Below, one piece after another: positions 36,266-46,561 of a stretch of 64,000 nt of DNA. The DNA is taken from positions 434,001-498,000 of the forward strand of contig CAWGXG010000008.1 of the NCBI GenBank assembly GCA_963826505.1, written 5' to 3'. The stretch's first letter is position 1, and each line of letters begins with the position of its first letter. Origin of the DNA: CAWGXG01 sp963826505 (GTDB lineage: Bacteria > Chloroflexota > Anaerolineae > Aggregatilineales > Aggregatilineaceae). The translations under genes and the position numbers were made by a program. The notes beneath the pieces are model-generated. The model did not search any database and was not told the DNA's origin. It saw only the letters and a list, made by a program, of their open reading frames with translations.

Positions 36266-37840
36266 TTAGTTGGTGATGAGCACTCGGTAGTAATACGTGG
36301 CATCATAGTTGTTCCAATTCACGCGCACCACCATGATATACGATCCGGGTTCCGGCGTGATGGTGAACAGGATGATGTTATCGCCCGGCCGTACTTCAGG
36401 CTGGCCGGTGGCCACGCCGGTATCGCTGCGGTATTCAATATGGACTTCAGCCGGACGCTCGCCCGTGATCCGCAGTTGAGCATCAGAGCCGCGCAACATG
36501 GTCAGACGTTGGGGCGCGCTCGACTCAAAGGGCAGCTCGACGCACACCCGCTCACCGGAAGGCGCGCGTTGGCAGTATTGATACCCGACCGGAGCATAAC
36601 GCTGGCCTGCGACCGACAGCGCTAATTCAGGCACGGTCACCGGGACATTCGGGATGACCTGCAAGGTTGGGATTGGCGTTGGCGTCAACGTGCTGGTGGG
36701 CGTCATACTCGGCGTCAGCGTGGGTGACGGCGTAATCGTGGCGGTGGGTGTGATGCTGGGCGTCGAGGTCGGCAGTGGTTCCAGTACAAAGTCAAACACG
36801 CCGTCGGCATTCCACGTTTCGACACCGCTGCGCTCGATGGTCTGGGGTTTGTAGCCGGGCGCCTCGGCGCTGACCAGAATGGAATCGCTACTGCTAACCA
36901 TGACCGGATCGAACACGAAGGCGCCAGTGGGGTCCGTGGTCGTGGTGCCGGAGCTGTCGCGGTTGGGTGACGCGGTCGAAACATGCATGTAACGCACTTG
37001 CGCTCCTGCCACGCTAATTGCTGTACCGCCGCTCTTCAGACGTACGGAGCCACTCAGCGCGAGTTCTCCCAGTTCATCCGTGGACGGACGCGGCGTTGCG
37101 CCTCCTTGGACACCGGCCTGGCTCTTGGCTGTGGGCGACGAAGTCGGAGTATTGGTGGCCGTCGCGGTGGCGGTCGGCGTGGATGAGGCGGTCGCCGTTG
37201 GCGTAATTGTTGGGCTCGGCGTGACGGTTGGCGTCTCGGACGGCGTGGGCGTCAGGGTAGGCGTAGCCGTGAAAGTGGGCGTCTCGGTTGGCGTATCGGT
37301 GGCGGTCGCGGTGGGCGTGTCCGTGGGCGTACTGGTCAGGGTTGGGGTCGGCGTAGGCGTCAAAATGCCTGAAACATCCAGCCCAAACACGTAAGACACG
37401 AACCCCGGCTGCCCTTCGACGTCGTTGTACTGCACATCTACCTGCACCCGGTACATGTTGTCCAGCAGCTCGACGGGGTAGTCTGCCTCGGTGCCATTAC
37501 CCAGATCCCGGACGTCGTCGAATCCCAGCAGCGAAGCCGTGAACTTATCGGGTGGCGTGTTTAGCCCGTCAATCTTGAACTTGACCGCGTCGCCTTTTGA
37601 GACATGTGCCGTGGTTAACGGTTGAACCAGGGCGACGGCATCCATATCGCAAACTGAATTATCAGCCGATTCGGGCCAGCAATAACTATAGACGTTTTCC
37701 TGATAAGTTTGATTGTTGACCTGCATCTGCACGACGGGGCGCTTGGTCGCGCTATTCGAGTCGCCGCCGCACGCTGCTACTACAAACACCATCGCGACGC
37801 TAAAAAATGAAATCAACAGGTGAATACGCCGATCTTTCAT
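36266..37840 (-). CDS. Lipoprotein with two Pro/Thr linkers and a carboxypeptidase-regulatory-like domain
   Basis: The signal peptide MKDRRIHLLISFFSVAMVFVVAACGG ends in lipobox VAAC. A domain with two Cys is followed by a very long Pro/Thr linker (DNA about 37135-37365). A beta-sandwich resembling carboxypeptidase regulatory or PEGA domains follows (GSVRLKSGGTAISVAGAQVR, DPTGAFVFDPVM, APGYKPQTI). A second Pro/Thr linker (36650-36775) leads to a final beta domain. It is probably a cell-surface stalk protein of unknown binding partner. Confidence 0.75.
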   Translation of the reverse strand: MKDRRIHLLISFFSVAMVFVVAACGGDSNSATKRPVVQMQVNNQTYQENVYSYCWPESADNSVCDMDAVALVQPLTTAHVSKGDAVKFKIDGLNTPPDKFTASLLGFDDVRDLGNGTEADYPVELLDNMYRVQVDVQYNDVEGQPGFVSYVFGLDVSGILTPTPTPTLTSTPTDTPTATATDTPTETPTFTATPTLTPTPSETPTVTPSPTITPTATASSTPTATATATNTPTSSPTAKSQAGVQGGATPRPSTDELGELALSGSVRLKSGGTAISVAGAQVRYMHVSTASPNRDSSGTTTTDPTGAFVFDPVMVSSSDSILVSAEAPGYKPQTIERSGVETWNADGVFDFVLEPLPTSTPSITPTATITPSPTLTPSMTPTSTLTPTPIPTLQVIPNVPVTVPELALSVAGQRYAPVGYQYCQRAPSGERVCVELPFESSAPQRLTMLRGSDAQLRITGERPAEVHIEYRSDTGVATGQPEVRPGDNIILFTITPEPGSYIMVVRVNWNNYDATYYYRVLITN

Positions 37841-37842
37841 GG

Positions 37843-38409
37843 TCAACCCCCGCTTTGTGTGGCGCTGCTACCGATCGGACTGGTAGAAAACGTATACCAA
37901 TCTGAATGCAGGAAAGGCGCCAAAGCCATCCGGACCAGGGTCTCGTAAGCGCTTTGGCGTGTTTCCAGATCGTTGGTCAGAATCCCTATCGCCCCGTTCT
38001 GATGTTTTGTGTTGTGGCGTTCAACCAGGCGATCCATGGCACTGCCGAGTTCACGGCCTGCACGCACATCGGCGGCGACCTGGTCGGGCAGCATGACGCA
38101 TGAATTGCCGCCAACGCCGGCCCGCCCTGCGCGATCTATTAACACACACCAGGCGCTGGTCAGCAAGCCGAACTCGGATTCCTGGACTCCGCCTTCCAGT
38201 CCCACACCCAGGTCTGCGCCCGCGGAGGCGAGCGCACTGCGCGCGCGGTTGAGCGCGCCGGTACGTGTCTCGAGATCACCCCAGGGCTGCGCAGACACGC
38301 CCGATGGGACATCCACACAAGTGTAGTCGGCGTCAGGATAGAGTGAACCCAAAACCGCCCGGACTGCGTTACACTTAACCGGGTTCGTGGAACCGATGGC
38401 GATAAGCAT
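37843..38409 (-). CDS. Inosine/xanthosine triphosphatase (YjjX/DUF84)
   Basis: The protein begins LIAIGSTNPVKCNAVRAVL and has GVSAQPWGDLETRTGALNRA, GADLGVGLEGGVQ and the DLETRQSAYETLVRMALAPF segment. These match the YjjX family, which hydrolyses non-canonical ITP/XTP to keep nucleotide pools clean. It overlaps the next gene's frame by a few bases. Confidence 0.88.
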   Translation of the reverse strand: MLIAIGSTNPVKCNAVRAVLGSLYPDADYTCVDVPSGVSAQPWGDLETRTGALNRARSALASAGADLGVGLEGGVQESEFGLLTSAWCVLIDRAGRAGVGGNSCVMLPDQVAADVRAGRELGSAMDRLVERHNTKHQNGAIGILTNDLETRQSAYETLVRMALAPFLHSDWYTFSTSPIGSSATQSGG

Positions 38410-38542
38410 GTCTAATGACCAATATCCGTAAGGGTTATTAATGACTATGGTTGTGAACGCATTGTAGCATTGCCCCTGTAAATTGACTAATTGACTTTTG
38501 GGCTACTGCAATGCATACCACGCAGGCGAAGTGAGGGTGAGT

Positions 38543-40248
38543 ATGAATTTTGACGCCGTGACGATCACTGCGCTGGTCGGATGAGCTGAACGCGACGCTG
38601 GCTCGGCGGGCGCATTCAAGACACTGTTCAGATCGACGAGGACACCTTCGGACTCGAGGTCTATGCCGATCGCCAGCGGCACTACCTGGTGATCAGCGCG
38701 CACCAACAGTTCGCACGCGTGCTTCTGGCTGGCGAAAAACTGCGGCGAGGCGTGCAGAAACCGTCTCCGTTGGGCTTGCTGCTGCGTCGTTACGCAGAAG
38801 GTGCACGCATAGATGTTGTGCGCCAGCCGCCCTGGGAACGTGTTGTCATATTCGATCTGGACGGGCCGGAGGGCGTGTTCCAACTCGTGGTGGAGCCGAT
38901 GGAGCGCCGCGCCAATATCCTGTTAGTGCGCGACGACGGCACGGTCGTCGACTGCGTGCGGCGTGTTGGCCCCGGGGAAAACCGGGTGCGGGTCAGCCTG
39001 CCCGGCCAGCCTTACACGCCTCCACCACCCCAGAAGCTCAAGCGCGATCCACTGACGCTCACCCAGACGCTGTTGGGCGATCTGCTGGATAACAACCCCG
39101 GTGAGCGGGCACGAGAAGTGCTGACCAAGCACGTGTTGGGATTCAGCCCGCAGATCGTCCAAAGAGATTGTGTTTCGCGCGACAGGCGGGATCAACACCA
39201 AGGCGGCGGATACCGGCGCGCGCGCCTTGCTGGCAGCCATTGAGGCTGTGTTTGGAGTTATTCGATCGGGTGCCGTGGCAGCCGGGCGTTGTCGTTCAGG
39301 AAGAGATGGTCAGTGCCTTTGCGGTCTATCCTGTGACGTTTGAGCCGGGCTGGACGCCTGTCGAAACGTCAGCCGCGCGCTGGAGCAGTATTATGGGCTG
39401 CGGGTCGGGGAGGACGCCTACGACGCGGCCAAACGCCCGGTGCAAGCCATGTGGACGAGGCCAAAACGCGCGTCGGGAAGAAGCTGAGCCAATTCGCTGC
39501 GACTCACTGCAAGACGAAGCCGACGCTCGAACATCTGCGCCACAGCGGCGAGCTGCTGCTGGCCTACCAGTACACTCTGTCGCCGGGGCAAACTGTTTTG
39601 CGCGCCCAGTACGAGGTGGACGGCCCGGAGTTGGAAATTGCGCTCGATCCAGCGCTGTCGCCGCTGGAAAATGCGCAGCGCTATTTCGAAAAATACGACA
39701 AAGCCAAGCGCGCGCGGGACGGAGTCCCGCGGCTGGTCGGGGCGGCAGAGCAGGAACTCGGCTATCTCCTGCAATTGGAAAGCGATCTCGCGTTGGCGAC
39801 TAATTGGCCCGAAATCGGCGAGGTCCAGGACGCGCTGCAACGCGGCGGCTATTGGCGCGGGCCGCGTACACCGCGCAGCCCGGCGGCGGCCTGTCCGCGC
39901 CGCTCAAAGTTGACGACTTAGGCCGGGTATGTGATCTGGGTGGGGCGTAACGCTCGCCAGAACGATGCAGTCACGTTCGACAAGGGCGGACCGGCGGACA
40001 TCTGGCTGCACGCGCGAGGGGTTCCCGGCGCGCACGTCATCGTAAAGTCGGGCGCGGGCGATGTGCCGGAAGCGATCATCCGTCGCGCTGCGGAGATCGC
40101 TGCCTACTACAGCCAGGCGCGCGGCGAAGCGCGCGTGCTGGTTGACGTGACGCGCCGGAAATACGTCCGCAAGATTAAGGGCGGAAAGCCCGGTATGGTG
40201 ACCTATCGCAATGAGTCGCCAGTGGAGGTTACCCCTGCACGCGAGTAG
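38543..40248 (+). pseudogene. rqcH: NFACT-family ribosome quality control protein (RqcH/FbpA-like), multiply frameshifted
   Basis: ATG 38543 (MNFDAVTITAL) starts an NFACT N-terminal domain that continues through VYADRQRHYLVISAHQQFA, LVVEPMERRANILLVRDD and NTKAADTGARALLAAIEA. Coiled-coil helices follow (AQRYFEKYDKAKRARDG). The last piece, IWVGRNARQNDAVTFDKG and DIWLHARGVPGAHV, is the NFACT-R domain. At least six single-base indels are needed to join the pieces, for example an extra G near 38579 and an extra C near 38606 and 39155. RqcH adds alanine tails to stalled nascent chains on 50S subunits. The density of breaks suggests low sequence quality here more than a dead gene. Confidence 0.8.
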
Positions 40249-40263
40249 GACGTCAGCCCGGTG

Positions 40264-41077
40264 CTAATCGGGCACGACGACCTTGTCCAGATCCGGCTCT
40301 GGATCAGGGTAGTGCATCTCCAGCCCTTCAAGCGTTTCCACGATCGTGCGCGAGATGACCAGATTGCGATACCACTTCTTGTCGGCTGGGACGATGTGCC
40401 AGGGTGCCCAGGGCGTGTTGCACAGCGTCAGGGCGTCTTCATAGGCGGTCATGTACTCGTCCCACTTCTCGCGGACGGCCAGGTCACCGCGTGAGAATTT
40501 CCAGTGCTTTTCGGGCTGCGTGAGCCGCTCTTCGAAGCGCTCTTTCTGCTCGTCTTTGGAGATGTGCAGGAAGAATTTGAGTATCGTCACGCCGCTGTCG
40601 GCCAGCAGTCGCTCGAACGCGTTGATGTGCTCATAGCGTCGCTCCCAGACGTCTCTCGGAACGATTTTATTCACGCGCACGATCAGCACATCTTCGTAAT
40701 GCGAGCGGTTGAAAATACCGATCGTGCCCCGTCCCGGGGCGTGCCGGTGGATACGCCACAGAGAAATCGTGATCGATTTCCTCAGGCGTGGGCACCTTGA
40801 AACTGGTTACCTGCACACCCTGAGGATTGATGCCGCTCATCACGTGGCGGATGGTGCCGTCTTTGCCGCCAGCATCCATCGCCTGCAGGACGATGAGTAC
40901 AGCGTGTTTGTGCTCGGCATAGAGGACTTCTTGCAGTTCGCCCAGGCGGACGCGATTATGTTCGATGTGTTCCAACGCGTTGTGCTTATGCTCGTAGTCG
41001 CCCGTGTAGTCCGTAGCGTAATCGTGGAGACTGACGCGCTCCCCTATTTCAGGCCGGAGTGGTTGTTTTTTGCTCAT
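40264..41077 (-). pseudogene. ppk2: Polyphosphate kinase 2 family protein, one frameshift
   Basis: The N-terminal frame has LIVLQAMDAGGKDGTIRHVM, the PPK2 Walker A region, and PTPEEIDHDF. The C-terminal frame has NRSHYED, LIVRVNKIVP, HISKDEQKERFEERL and KWYRNLVISRTIVETL. One extra base near 40770 separates them; removal gives HDFLWRIHRHAPGRGTIGIF, the expected PPK2 sequence. PPK2 enzymes phosphorylate nucleotides with polyphosphate. The start, ATG 41077, overlaps the upstream glycosyltransferase end. Confidence 0.85.
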
Positions 41078-42333
41078 CGGATACCTCATCAGGTGGTGCT
41101 GCGTTTTGAGAAAAAACGCGATCGTAGGTTTGTAGGAGCAGGGGAGCAATCACCTGCCAATCGTAATGCGCGGCGACATATTCGGCGCCGCGCTGTCCCA
41201 GTTTTTCGCGCTCAACGGGATCGCTCAGCAGAGTGATCACGGCGTGCGCGAAATCTTCTTCTGTGTCGGCCAGACGGAGTTGCACGCCGTCTTCCACCGT
41301 CAAGCCCTGCGCGCCGATCCGTGTGGAAACGACCGCCTGTCCGGCAGCCATCGCTTGCAGAAGCTTGAGGCGCGTGCCGCTCCCCATGCGCAGCGGCACG
41401 ACATACACCGCTGCCGCGTGCAGAAAGGGGTTGACATCGGGCACCCAGCCCGTGACCTGGACATCTTCGCGATCGCGCAGAGGGGATAGCCGCTGATGCG
41501 GCTGGTGCCCCACGATGAAAAAGCGAGCGCCCGGCACGTGGGCGCGCACGCTGATCCAGGATGTGTATCGGCGAACCATAAGCGCGGCGTCAACGTTGGG
41601 CCGGTAGCCCATCGAGCCGGTGAAGACCAGCGCGTGCAGGCCCAAGATCGAGGCTGTCGTCTGGTTGGGCGTGGTGCTGTACGTCGATGCCGTTGGGGAC
41701 AACGCTCATCGGCACAGTGAGGGGCCAACCGCGCGAAACGCTTCGGCGTCGGCGTCAGACACCGCAATAACATGATTGACCGTGTTGCACGACCTCGCGT
41801 TCAAAGTGGATCAGCCGCCGCCATTGCAGGAAGGAATAGACCGCGCCCGGCAGCCGACGTAGACTGCACTCGTCTCTGCATGATAGATGCTGCGCTGCAA
41901 CTCGTATTCGGCATTGAAGGAATCATAGATTACCATGGCGTGTGGGCTGCAGACGGCGGATGACGGGCAGGTAGGTTGCCATCTCCAGGCTTTCGAACTG
42001 GATGAGATCGAAGGTATGTTTGGCGAGCAATGCAGCCAGTTTCGCGGCAAAAATTGGCGAGTCGAAGCGGCGCTGCATGTCTGGCTGGTCGGTGAGCAGC
42101 AGATCGCGCAGGCGGGCCTGTATCGCGCGTTGGGGTGGGGGCGCGGCGTCCGCGCTCGCGCAAAACCGATCCAGGGCCGGGCGGCTGAGCGCGAGCAGGT
42201 TTTCTTCGGCGAAAGAGAGCAGATGCACTTCGTGGCCTGCGGCGTGAACCGCCCGCATCAAGCCATTGGTACGCAGCGCGCCGCCAGCATGGGGCGGGTC
42301 AGGGAGTTGGGCGGTGAGGAACAGAATCCGCAT
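41049..42333 (-). pseudogene. Glycosyltransferase (GT4-like), multiply frameshifted
   Basis: The N-terminal piece begins MRILFLTAQLPDPPHAGGALRTN and continues to FDLIQFESLEM. The next frame has PHAMVIYDSFNAEYELQRSI. The last part has LVFTGSMGYRPNVDAALMVR, FIVGHQPHQRLSPL, PLRMGSGTRLKLLQAMAAGQAVVSTRIGAQGL, the sugar-nucleotide-binding region of GT-B glycosyltransferases. At least three frame changes separate the pieces, near 41940, 41800 and 41700. It and the next gene probably make an extracellular polysaccharide or glycolipid. Confidence 0.75.
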
Positions 42334-42398
42334 GCGAGCTTGTCCAGGGTAGGGTGAATATCGGTTACAAGTTGCCAATTACATCGCCGCTGGCCAGC

Positions 42399-43510
42399 CT
42401 ATGGCGCTAGAACGCGGCGGTACACATCCAGTACGATTTCAGCCGTGCGCCGCCAGGTGAAAGCGGCGGCGCGCACGGGTCCGGCTGACGCTGAGTCGTT
42501 CACGCAGCGTACTGTCATCCAACACACGCTGGATTGCATCCGCGATGTCCACCGGATCGTCAGGATCGACCAACAGCCCGGCATCCCCGACCACTTCAGG
42601 GATCGAGCTGCAATTGGACGCGATCGTCGGCGTGCCGCAAGCCATCGCTTCGGCGGCGGTCAGACCGAAACCCTCGTAATGGGACGGCAGCACCAGCGCT
42701 GATGCGGCGTTGTAGATCGCGGGCAGATCGGCCCAGGGCGCGTTCTCGATCCAGATCAGCCGATCGCCCAGACGCAGCGCTTCGACTTCCCGGAAAATAT
42801 CGTCGTACAACCAGCCAGCGTCGCCCCACCAGAACGAGCGGCGGGCAGTCGGTCCGCACGTCGATTACCTGGCGGTACGCACGCGCCAGGCCGGGTATAT
42901 TCTTGCGTGGCTCGAATGTGCCGACAAATAACAGATAGTGTGGGGGTAGTCCCAGGCGCTTTGTATGGCGCTCGACTTCTTCTGGCGGCAGCGGTTTGAA
43001 GGCCGCGTCCACCCCCAGCATGTGAATCGTCACCTTGTCCTGCGGCACGTTGAGCAGCGTGCTGAGATCGTGGAGTGTCGATTGTGACGATACCAGGATA
43101 TGATCGGCATGCTGCACGGCCCAGCCCACCCGGTCGCGGTAATGGCGGCGGCTGTCGGCGGTCATGAACTGCGGATAGTGTAGAAAGTGCAGATCGTGGA
43201 TCGTGATGACGTGTCGGCGCGCGCCACCCTGCGGCGGGATGATGTCTGGTGTGTGCAGCAGATCGAGCCGGTACGGAGCCAACTCAGCCGACAGACTCCA
43301 CCGTTCCAGGCGGTGATGGCAAGGGGTTAAGGTGTTGAGCCGCCGGAAATTCTTGCCGGGACGTAGCCGCTCACGGTCGCGCACGTGTTGGATGATCCGG
43401 TAATCGCTCGCTGTATCCAGCGAGGCCAGTTCCCTGATCACCTGCCGCGTATATTCGACCGTTCCGCCCGGTCGATAGTAGTTTAGGCGTGAGTCTATTC
43501 CTATGCGCAT
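42399..43510 (-). pseudogene. Glycosyltransferase family 4 protein, frameshifted
   Basis: ATG 43510 begins MRIGIDSRLNYYRPGGTVEY, a GT4 N-terminus. LLHTPDIIPPQ, ITIHDLHFLHYPQFM and LFVGTFEPRKNIPGLARAYR follow. A frameshift near 42825 is followed in another frame by LPSHYEGFGLTAAEAMACGTPTIASNCSSIPEVVGDAG, the E-x7-E donor site, and a second near 42470. GT4 enzymes transfer sugars with retention, usually in polysaccharide or glycolipid synthesis. Confidence 0.85.
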
Positions 43511-43642
43511 GGGGCAGAGTATAGCGAAAGCAGGGCGCGCCACCAAGTTGGAAACCGAGTCGGAGAATCGTCCCTCTTGAGTTCGCAGTCTATGTTATAA
43601 TGCGAGCCGGGAAACAGTGTCAGTTGGTAGGAGTAACACCCT

Positions 43643-44854
43643 ATGGATCTGCAACAAGCCGCACGGATGATCGAATGGTTGGACGAGGAACGCCGCCGCG
43701 ATAGAGGCACTATCGCATTGCTGGAGGAACGGCTCGCGCAACAGCAAGAGCTCGTCACGCAGCTCGAGCGCCGCTTGAACGGGATGGAACACGAACAATC
43801 CACGATGCGCACGGCGTTTATCCCTGCAGGGCGTGACGCTGAGTTGTCCGAGCAGTTTCGGACAGAACTTCACCAGATGGTGGAGGACGTTGAGAGCAAA
43901 CGCTTGGTGGCCGAACGGGAGGCCGAACGGCGCGCCGATATCGCGCGTGAGAGTATCGCCCGCATGGTGCGCGATCTGGGCGATCGTTCCGATACGTTGG
44001 AAAAAGCTATTGAGGAACTGCCAGCCGCCCGCGTAGAACGGGACCGTGTGGCGTCCGCGTTGGCCGCGGTCCAGCAGCGAGTGGAAGACCTCGCCAAGAA
44101 ATTTGAAGAACCTGAGCGCCGTATCACGTTTTTGGAGGAGCAGCGTCGCCAGGACTCACGGCGTATCTCGGACATTCAGTCAGAAATCCCTGAGCTGCAA
44201 AAGCAGATCGACACGTCGCGCCCCAAAGTCGAAGCCATTGAAGCGATGGTGCTGCGCAACGAGAAACGCATCCTTGATATTCAGGTCGCCGAGCGCGATC
44301 GCCGTGAGGAAATGCAGCAGTTTATCGATCAGCAGACGCTACTGCTTCAGCAGCGTGATCAGCAGGTGGCGGAACTGACCAAGAATTTTGGGACCTATGA
44401 CGAAGATATGCGCCGCCATATCGAGCGCTTCGAAACATGGGCCGAGACGCATCGCCAGATGAAAAAGCTCGTGGACGATTTCGAGCGTATCGCCGAACGG
44501 TTGGGTCGCCGGATCAACGAAGTGGCTGAGATGCAGCGCCTTTCAGAAGAACGCTTCCGCCAGGAATGGAACGACTGGATGGCCGACGATCAGAAGCGCT
44601 GGAAGCAGTTCACGGTCACGAATGACGAAGCGTGGCGCAACCACGACAAACAACTCGATCAGTCGCGCCAGTCGCTGGAAAAACTGCAGACGGCGTTGGA
44701 CCCGTTGAAGAACAGCATCGACCGCGTGTGGCAGCTGGAACGCGCGCGCGCCGAGCTGTACCGCGAACGCTACCAGGCCATGCTGCTCCAATTCGACAGC
44801 ACCGAGCCTTATCACGCTCCGGCTGCTGCGGTCAGCAGTAACGGGTCTGAATAG
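43643..44854 (+). CDS. Long coiled-coil protein, unknown function
   Basis: The 403-residue sequence is nearly all helical heptads: MIEWLDEERRRDRGTIALLEER, ERRLNGMEHEQ, VEDVESKRLVAEREAERRAD and ISDIQSEIPELQKQID. There is no signal peptide or membrane helix. It resembles structural coiled-coil proteins more than an enzyme. A Tyr-rich short C-terminal tail ends the protein. It is divergent from the glycosyltransferase genes. Confidence 0.7.
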   Translation: MDLQQAARMIEWLDEERRRDRGTIALLEERLAQQQELVTQLERRLNGMEHEQSTMRTAFIPAGRDAELSEQFRTELHQMVEDVESKRLVAEREAERRADIARESIARMVRDLGDRSDTLEKAIEELPAARVERDRVASALAAVQQRVEDLAKKFEEPERRITFLEEQRRQDSRRISDIQSEIPELQKQIDTSRPKVEAIEAMVLRNEKRILDIQVAERDRREEMQQFIDQQTLLLQQRDQQVAELTKNFGTYDEDMRRHIERFETWAETHRQMKKLVDDFERIAERLGRRINEVAEMQRLSEERFRQEWNDWMADDQKRWKQFTVTNDEAWRNHDKQLDQSRQSLEKLQTALDPLKNSIDRVWQLERARAELYRERYQAMLLQFDSTEPYHAPAAAVSSNGSE

Positions 44855-45184
44855 TCCTCGACACGGCGCGGAAAGCGGTAAAGCACGTCACCGTCATGAC
44901 GCGGGGACTGCAAGATGAACCGGGAAGAGCGAGTCTCACTGCTCGCCAGTGTTGTTTCCGTGTTCGCCTGCGTGGCCCTGCGTTTTTGCGTGTTATGCCC
45001 AGTAATAAGTCACTCCTGCAACACGTCTCGATCCGTTCTTTCCTTGAATTGTTCTATAATGAAGTTAGGGCATGGCCAGTGTGCGCCACTTTATTGTGAG
45101 GGCGGCGTGATGCAAGGTGCTGCTTTCCGGCGAGCGCAGGACCGGCGTGTGCGATTCTCAAAAGTGCCTTAAATGGAGAAAAAT
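44855..45184. other. Intergenic region upstream of malic enzyme
   Basis: No gene is supported. TATAAT at 45055-45060 could be a -10 for malic enzyme (125 bp upstream); no clear -35 at normal spacing was seen. Confidence 0.4.
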
Positions 45185-46555
45185 ATGGTTGATATACAGA
45201 TAACGAAAGAAGAACTTTTAGAGAAGGCCAAGAAACCAGCAGCGGAATCGATGCGTTTGCACGAGTTCTATCGCGGCAAAATGCAGACGTCGCTGCGCTG
45301 TCCCGTGCGTGATATCAATGATTTTGCCATCTGGTACACGCCCGGAGTGGCCGCTCCTTGCCGCGCGATCGCTGAGAACCCGGACCTGGTTTACGAGCTT
45401 ACCAGCAAATGGAACACAGTTGCCGTGATTTCCGACGGGACGCGCGTCTTGGGGTTGGGGGACATTGGCCCAAAGGCTGGGCTGCCGGTCATGGAAGGTA
45501 AGGCGCTGCTCTACAAATACCTGGGTGGCGTGGATGCTTTCCCAATTATGTTGAATACCAAAGACCCCGATACGATCATCGAAACGGTGCTCATGCTGCA
45601 ACCGGCGCTCGGTGGGGTGAATCTGGAAGACATCGCTCAGCCCAAGTGTTTTCGTATTCTGGACACGCTGCGCGAACAGGCGGAGATTCCGATCTGGCAC
45701 GATGACCAGCAGGGCACGGCCAGCGTGGTGTTGTCGGCCATGATCAACGCCTCGAAGATCGTGGGCAAGCCGCTGAAAGATATGCGCATTGCGTTTATTG
45801 GGGCGGGAGCAGCTAACGTGGCGTGCTCGCGGCTGTTGTTTGGCTATGGGGTTGATCCATCCAACTGCTTGATGGCGGACGTGGACGGAATTCTGGGCAA
45901 GCATCGTCGTGACATCTATCTGCGTCGGGCCGAGTTTGTGCAGCAGTGGCACTTGTGCCAGATCACGAATTACGAGGAAGTGCAGGGCGATATCGAAACG
46001 GCACTGCGCGGCGCGGACGTAATGATCGGATTTTCGAAGCCGGGGCCGGGCGTGATTAAGCCGGAATGGATCAAGCAGATGGCCTCCAACGCGATTGTGA
46101 TTGCCGGGGCCAATCCGATTCCGGAAATCTGGCCCTGGGAAGCGCGGGAAGCGGGCGCGGCGGTTGTGGCGACGGGCCGGTCCGATTTTCCCAATCAAGT
46201 CAATAACTCGCTGGGCTTCCCTGGAATCTTCCGTGGGGCGCTCGACGTGAGGGCACGGACGATCACGGACGAGATGGCGATTGTAGCGTCCGAGGCGCTG
46301 GCCAGTATGGTCGATGACGCTGATCTGTCGCCCGATCATATTCTCCCGACGATGGACGATTGGGATATTTTCCCCCGCGAGGCCGCCGCCGTGGCGATGA
46401 AAGCACAGGAGCAGGGCGTCGCCCGCTTGGCGACAACGTATGAAGAGGAGCATTCACGCGCGCTGGCGATGATTCGCGCCGCGCGTGAGATGACCCATGT
46501 ATTGATGCGCGAGGGGTTCATCCCTGGCGCGCCAGAACTTGAAGACGAGGGTTAG
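45185..46555 (+). CDS. NADP-dependent malic enzyme
   Basis: Malic enzyme decarboxylates malate to pyruvate with NAD(P)+. The sequence has WYTPGVAAPCRAIAENPDL, VAVISDGTRVLGLGDIGPKAGLPVMEGK with the catalytic Lys, WHDDQQGTASV and the Rossmann loop FIGAGAANVACSRLL. This is the short bacterial form without a phosphotransacetylase domain. ATG 45185 has GGAG six bases upstream and is preferred over 45173. The next gene follows by six bases. Confidence 0.93.
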   Translation: MVDIQITKEELLEKAKKPAAESMRLHEFYRGKMQTSLRCPVRDINDFAIWYTPGVAAPCRAIAENPDLVYELTSKWNTVAVISDGTRVLGLGDIGPKAGLPVMEGKALLYKYLGGVDAFPIMLNTKDPDTIIETVLMLQPALGGVNLEDIAQPKCFRILDTLREQAEIPIWHDDQQGTASVVLSAMINASKIVGKPLKDMRIAFIGAGAANVACSRLLFGYGVDPSNCLMADVDGILGKHRRDIYLRRAEFVQQWHLCQITNYEEVQGDIETALRGADVMIGFSKPGPGVIKPEWIKQMASNAIVIAGANPIPEIWPWEAREAGAAVVATGRSDFPNQVNNSLGFPGIFRGALDVRARTITDEMAIVASEALASMVDDADLSPDHILPTMDDWDIFPREAAAVAMKAQEQGVARLATTYEEEHSRALAMIRAAREMTHVLMREGFIPGAPELEDEG

Positions 46556-46561
46556 ACTACG

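Noticed and set aside
36650..37365. CRISPR-like or tandem DNA repeat in the Pro/Thr region
   Set aside because: The repetition is at codon level (Thr/Pro codons) within coding sequence, with no constant repeat unit or unique spacers.
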